Positions 9,804 to 12,815 of a stretch of 12,815 nucleotides of DNA are shown one piece after another; position 1 is the first letter of the stretch; each line of letters begins with the position of its first letter. Source of the stretch: Chloroflexota bacterium. GTDB taxonomy: Bacteria > Chloroflexota > Anaerolineae > Anaerolineales > DRMV01. Location of the stretch: contig JAADEN010000162.1 in assembly GCA_013153375.1 (NCBI GenBank), positions 1-12,815 on the forward strand, read 5' to 3'. The notes beneath the pieces are model-generated. The model was given only the letters and a program-made list of their open reading frames with translations. It ran no database searches and had not been told where the DNA came from. The translations under genes and the position numbers were made by a program.

Positions 9804-11234
9804 TCACGCGCCGGCCAGGCGGGCCAGCCACGCACCCACCCGTTGCCCCGCGCGGCCGTCGGTGTAGGTGGTCTCGCGAGCCACGAAGGCCCGCCGGGCT
9901 GCGGCTTTCTCGTCGGGATGCGCGAGCGCGCGGTTCAGCGCGGCCTGCAAATCGTCCTCGTTGTACGCCACATCCCCCGCGCCCGACTGCAAGAAGCGGC
10001 TGTGGGTGGGCCAGTGCCCGATCTGGGAGAGTTTCAGCGTGAACTTGCCCGGCCAGGGCTCGGGCGCGTCCAGGCACACGCTCACCACCGGCGTGTCGTG
10101 GATGGCCGTCTCGACCACCATGGTCGAGTACACGGTGGTGAACACATCCGCGTGGGCCATCATGGACGACTTCTCGTCCATGTCCTCGCCCGAATAGTAG
10201 CCCAGGCTGCCGCCCAGGGGCACGGGTTTGACCACATGCACATGGGGCAGGCGGCGGGCCAGGTCCAGCACCCGCTCCCGCTCGGCCGCGAAGTGGGGCA
10301 CCTCCATGAAGTGGTTGGGGTGCAGGCGGACGAGCAGTTGGGCTGGGTACGCGAGCCGGTCTTCGGCCACCAGGCGAGCCAGGGCCGCGATGTTGGGATA
10401 GTTGGGCGCGAAGGTGACGAAACTGGCCGCGTAGGCGATGAGTTTGCGCGTCGGGTCCAGCCCGTGGCGGCGGAAGTATTCCTCCCGGGGCAGGACCCAG
10501 CGGCGGGTGAAGTAGCCGTCGTAGGAGGGGATGCCGCCGATGTGAATGCGGGCCGGGTCCCAATCGGAGCCTTCGACCGCTTCGCGGCGCTGGATCGCGG
10601 ACCACACATTGAGCGCGTCCACGGGCGCGCCGGGCAGGCTGTAACTGCTGGTGTTGTCCCAGCCGACGATGACGGCCGCGGTGGGCACGCGGTGCCGCAG
10701 GCGGGCCTCCCGCAGCAGGTAGCGGTCCCAGCGCCAGCCCGGGGTGCTGGCCACCACCAGGCTGGGGCGGTAGCGCGCGAACAGGTCCCGGTACAGGTCG
10801 GGCGTGTAGCGCCACTGGGCCCGCACCACGGCCTGCCGGGCCCAGCGAAAGCGGCGCATCAGGGCCACATAGGCTTTGGCCAGTTGCAGGAACGCGCGGC
10901 GTCGGCCCCGGGCCTCGTATTCCACCTGCTGGATGTAACTCTCCACCGCGCCCAACGGGATGCGGTTGGACGCGCCAGCCCGGCGCAGGAAGTCGAGCCA
11001 CCACTGGGCCCGGTAGTTGTGGCGCTGGAAGTAGGCCCGGGCCCGGTCCAGGCGCAGGCCCTCGAAGTGCAGCCCGGGACGGCCGAAGCGCTGGGCCAGG
11101 CGCTGGGTGAGCGCGTCGTCGGTGAGGACCACCACCTGAAGGCCGTGCGCCAGCAGCGTGGGCACCACATCGCTCTGCAGGAAGTACACCACGGCCAGAC
11201 CGTGGTCCGCGCTGATGAACACCGTGCGACTCAT
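9804..11234 (-). CDS. Predicted GT-B-fold glycosyltransferase (surface polysaccharide type)
   Basis: 476-aa protein, probably transferring a sugar or glycerol-phosphate unit from a nucleotide donor during cell-surface polymer synthesis. The start ATG at 11234 follows GGGAG at a normal distance; an in-frame ATG at 11291 would add 19 unrelated residues read from the repeat tract. The N-terminal Rossmann-like half opens with VFISADHGLAVVYFLQSDVV and ends with VGWDNTSSY (190-198) and LNVWSAIQRREAV (208-220), a pattern known from CDP-glycerol-transferase-like and capsule enzymes. The C-terminal half has LVRLHPN (301-307) and ADVFTTVYSTMVVETAIHDT (362-381), where Ser370 and Glu375 fit the nucleotide-sugar binding turn of GT-B enzymes. 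No signal peptide or membrane helix is seen, so it likely works at the cytoplasmic membrane face. No other polysaccharide gene is in the window. Exact donor and acceptor are unknown. Confidence 0.7.
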   Translation of the reverse strand: MSRTVFISADHGLAVVYFLQSDVVPTLLAHGLQVVVLTDDALTQRLAQRFGRPGLHFEGLRLDRARAYFQRHNYRAQWWLDFLRRAGASNRIPLGAVESYIQQVEYEARGRRRAFLQLAKAYVALMRRFRWARQAVVRAQWRYTPDLYRDLFARYRPSLVVASTPGWRWDRYLLREARLRHRVPTAAVIVGWDNTSSYSLPGAPVDALNVWSAIQRREAVEGSDWDPARIHIGGIPSYDGYFTRRWVLPREEYFRRHGLDPTRKLIAYAASFVTFAPNYPNIAALARLVAEDRLAYPAQLLVRLHPNHFMEVPHFAAERERVLDLARRLPHVHVVKPVPLGGSLGYYSGEDMDEKSSMMAHADVFTTVYSTMVVETAIHDTPVVSVCLDAPEPWPGKFTLKLSQIGHWPTHSRFLQSGAGDVAYNEDDLQAALNRALAHPDEKAAARRAFVARETTYTDGRAGQRVGAWLARLAGA

Positions 11235-11262
11235 ACGGGGCTCCCGGGCAAAAGAGTTGGCG

Positions 11263-11379
11263 CTCTCCACTTCTTCCCACTCACCACTCACCTCTCACCA
11301 CTCACCTCTCACCTCTCCCTTCTCACTTCTCCCCACTCTCCACTTCCCACTCCCCACTATTAAACCACATCCCCCCAAA
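11263..11379. repeat. G-free, pyrimidine-rich low-complexity tract
   Basis: For 117 bases the plus strand has no G at all and is mostly C and T with scattered A, in a chromosome otherwise rich in G. It fills most of the spacer between the glycosyltransferase and antiporter starts. Such asymmetric tracts can form non-B DNA structures and resemble degenerate short tandem repeats known from intergenic regions of several bacteria (for example heptameric repeats of cyanobacteria). Confidence 0.8.
11279..11313 (+). repeat. Five tandem heptamers, consensus (A/T)CTCACC
   Basis: Five consecutive 7-base units read ACTCACC, ACTCACC, TCTCACC, ACTCACC, TCTCACC, differing only at the first base. Decayed units (TCTCCCT, TCTCACT and similar) continue to about 11357. 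Copy number may vary by slippage. The array sits between two divergent genes, just upstream of both, so length changes could alter promoter activity. Confidence 0.85.
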
Positions 11380-11385
11380 GGCGGT

Positions 11386-11391
11386 TATAAT
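11386..11391 (+). promoter_or_regulatory. Predicted -10 box of the antiporter gene
   Basis: TATAAT follows the G-free tract. The -35 position 17 bases upstream (AACCAC) is poor. Transcription would start near 11398, giving a leader of about 47 nt before the ATG at 11445. The leader contains a small perfect hairpin, CCTTG/CAAGG with an ACGG loop, at 11407-11420. Confidence 0.5.
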
Positions 11392-11444
11392 TCTCTACCC
11401 TGGCTGCCTTGACGGCAAGGGGTATCTTTGCGCAGAGGTGCGAC

Positions 11445-12815
11445 ATGCTTTGGAGTTTGACCGCCGCGGCCGGCGGCAACCTGACCTCGTTTTGGTCGTT
11501 GAGCCTGGTGCTGTTCCTGGCCGTGACCGTCCCCCTCGTCTTCAGTCGCTTCAAGCGTTGGCAAATCCCCGCGGTGGTGGGCGAGATTCTGGCCGGCATC
11601 GTGGTCGGACGCAGCGGCCTGGGCTGGGTCAAGGCCGACGACCCCGTGCTCGCGCTGCTCTCGGAAATCGGCTTCGTGTTCCTCATGTTCCTGGCGGGCA
11701 TGGAAATCGACCTGAGCGCGCTGGGCTGGGGCGGCCGCGGGGGCGGCTCCAAAGCCACGCGCGGCCGCACGGGGCCGCATCCCCTGGTCCTGGCCGTGAC
11801 CTACTACGCGCTGACCCTGGTGCTGGCCGCGCTGGCCGGGTTCGGCTTTTGGAAGATGGGCCTGACGCGCTCGCCCATCTTCATGGCCCTGCTCATTTCC
11901 ACCACCTCGCTGGACCTGGCCCTGATGGTGCTCAAGGAGCGCGGTCTGCTGAGCGGGCGTTACGGGCAAACCCTGTTCGTGACCGCGCTCATCTCCGACT
12001 TCGTGACCATGCTGCTCATCACCGTGCAGGTCGCGGTGCTGTCCAAGGGCCTGACGCCCGAGATCCTGCTGGTGGGGCTGCTGTTCGTGGCCCTGTTCGT
12101 GTTCTATCGCCTGGGGAACTGGGCCTTGCCGGGCCTGCGGCCGCTGCTGGACGAACTCTCCCACGCCACCACGCACATCAAGGTGCGCCTGGCCTTCTGG
12201 CTGTTCGTCGCGTTCGTGGCCCTGGCCGAGTTCCTGGGGGTGGAAGTCATCTTGGGCGCGTTCCTGGCCGGGCTGCTCATCAGCATGTTGACCACGCCCG
12301 AGGACCACGAGACCCGGCACCAACTGGAGAGCATCGGCTACGGCTTCTTCGTGCCCATTTTCTTCATCATGGTGGGCGCGAAGTTCAACCTGGCCGCGCT
12401 GGGCGGCGGGTCGGGGTCGTGGCTGCTGTTGCCTTTGTTGTTGACGGCCGCGTTCGGCACCAAGATCATCCCCGCGGTGGTCTTTCGGCGGGCCTTTTCG
12501 TGGCGCGAGAGCCTGGCCGGAGGCGTGCTGCTCTCCGCGCGGCTCTCCCTCATCATCGCGGCCGCGGAGATCGGCGTGCGCCTGGGCGTGCTGGACGATG
12601 CCGTGGTCTCCGCGGTGGTGCTCGTGGCCGTGATCAGCGTGATTCTGGCACCCATGCTGTTCGGGCGTCTGATCGGTTCGGCGGCGGCGCGGCCCAAGAC
12701 GCGGCCCATCGTCATCGTGGGCGGCGGCTCCCTGCTGGGCACGCATCTGGCCGTGCAGTTGCAAGAGCAGGGCGAGGCCGTGGTGCTGTTCGACGAAGAC
12801 CCCGCCCGCGTGGAG
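11445..12815 (+). CDS. CPA2-family (KefB/Na+:H+ type) cation:proton antiporter with RCK domain (C-terminus beyond window)
   Basis: Inner-membrane exchanger of Na+ or K+ against H+; 457 codons are visible and the frame is open at the right edge. The start ATG at 11445 follows GAGGTG closely. Hydrophobic helices fill residues 15-405. Family signatures are IPAVVGEILAGIVVGRSGLG near 36-55, FLMFLAGMEIDLSAL (79-93), STTSLDLALM near 152, GAFLAGLLIS (271-280), GYGFFVPIFFIMVGAKFNL near 299 and GGVLLSARLSLIIAAAEIGV near 362. After the membrane part, PIVIVGGGSLLGTHLAVQL begins a Rossmann NAD-binding RCK_N domain with GGGSLLG at 426-432 and a likely ribose-binding acidic residue at the end of the second strand (VVLFDED). 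This points to ligand-gated activity as in KefB/KefC. A glycine/arginine-rich loop (94-111) follows the third helix. Ion specificity cannot be told. Confidence 0.9.
   Translation, partial: MLWSLTAAAGGNLTSFWSLSLVLFLAVTVPLVFSRFKRWQIPAVVGEILAGIVVGRSGLGWVKADDPVLALLSEIGFVFLMFLAGMEIDLSALGWGGRGGGSKATRGRTGPHPLVLAVTYYALTLVLAALAGFGFWKMGLTRSPIFMALLISTTSLDLALMVLKERGLLSGRYGQTLFVTALISDFVTMLLITVQVAVLSKGLTPEILLVGLLFVALFVFYRLGNWALPGLRPLLDELSHATTHIKVRLAFWLFVAFVALAEFLGVEVILGAFLAGLLISMLTTPEDHETRHQLESIGYGFFVPIFFIMVGAKFNLAALGGGSGSWLLLPLLLTAAFGTKIIPAVVFRRAFSWRESLAGGVLLSARLSLIIAAAEIGVRLGVLDDAVVSAVVLVAVISVILAPMLFGRLIGSAAARPKTRPIVIVGGGSLLGTHLAVQLQEQGEAVVLFDEDPARVE

Larger units (their letters stand above)
11235..11444. 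other. Divergent spacer between glycosyltransferase and antiporter
   Basis: The two genes are read outward from this 210-base spacer. The rightward promoter is recognisable. For the leftward glycosyltransferase I find no clear promoter; a TATAAC at 11389-11384 on the minus strand overlaps the rightward TATAAT but lacks a -35 box at proper spacing. No small gene is visible. Confidence 0.5.

Noticed and set aside
11235..11291. Longer glycosyltransferase start at 11291
   Set aside because: The added 19 residues come from the low-complexity tract and lack a ribosome-binding site; the ATG at 11234 starts directly at the first strand of the fold.
11279..11357. CRISPR array
   Set aside because: The repeats are 7 bases, directly tandem and without spacers, and no cas gene is present.
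9606..11363. A 585-codon plus-strand frame opposite the glycosyltransferase
   Set aside because: Register-matched shadow. It runs into the heptamer repeats, and no ribosome-binding site or protein family is seen.
11385..12764. A 459-codon minus-strand frame opposite the antiporter
   Set aside because: The translation is extremely Gln/His/Gly/Glu-rich, as expected from reading hydrophobic codons backward; the sense strand is a clear CPA2 antiporter.

Overview
The window is GC-rich (roughly two-thirds G+C by eye) bacterial chromosome with dense, mostly housekeeping content. The RpoC sequence (first residues METKD, a long coiled-coil insert after the N-terminal zinc site), the Kv-beta-like aldo/keto reductase and the surface-polysaccharide-type glycosyltransferase suggest a Chloroflexota bacterium (Anaerolineae or a relative). 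That assignment is inference from the proteins, not from a search. I see no phage, transposon, CRISPR, tRNA or rRNA.

Layout. (1) 1-3350, minus strand: a large APC-type permease with an unrecognised soluble C-terminal domain (865 aa), whose stop codon overlaps the start of ribD (riboflavin deaminase/reductase, cut off by the left edge). (2) 3351-3697: divergent control region with a perfect TATAAT on each strand; the permease side also has a 15-bp inverted repeat and a leader hairpin. (3) 3698-5025, plus strand: a two-gene operon of a Kv-beta-family aldo/keto reductase and a small cupin whose ribosome-binding site starts inside the upstream stop codon. (4) 5061-5107: a very strong intrinsic terminator serving rpoC. 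(5) 5128-9450, minus strand: complete rpoC (beta-prime subunit of RNA polymerase). (6) 9451-9803: an unusually elaborate rpoC leader. It holds a near-consensus promoter, a 10-codon leader ORF beginning almost at the predicted transcription start, an intrinsic terminator, and a second stem-loop with two alternative pairings. (7) 9804-11234, minus strand: a GT-B-type glycosyltransferase. (8) 11235-11444: a divergent spacer with a G-free stretch and five tandem heptamers. (9) 11445 to the right edge, plus strand: a CPA2/KefB-type cation:proton antiporter running into its NAD-binding (RCK) domain.

How the parts relate. The genes are mostly independent functions: flavin synthesis, transport, redox, transcription, cell-surface sugars and ion homeostasis. 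The most interesting point is regulatory. rpoC is not preceded by rpoB here; the gene upstream is a glycosyltransferase. rpoC appears to have its own promoter followed by a terminator about 205 bases before the start codon, with a short peptide ORF whose stop codon overlaps the terminator's 5' arm. This layout looks like a ribosome-dependent attenuator controlling an RNA polymerase subunit. It is read from the sequence and has not been tested. I found no clearly novel multi-gene system.
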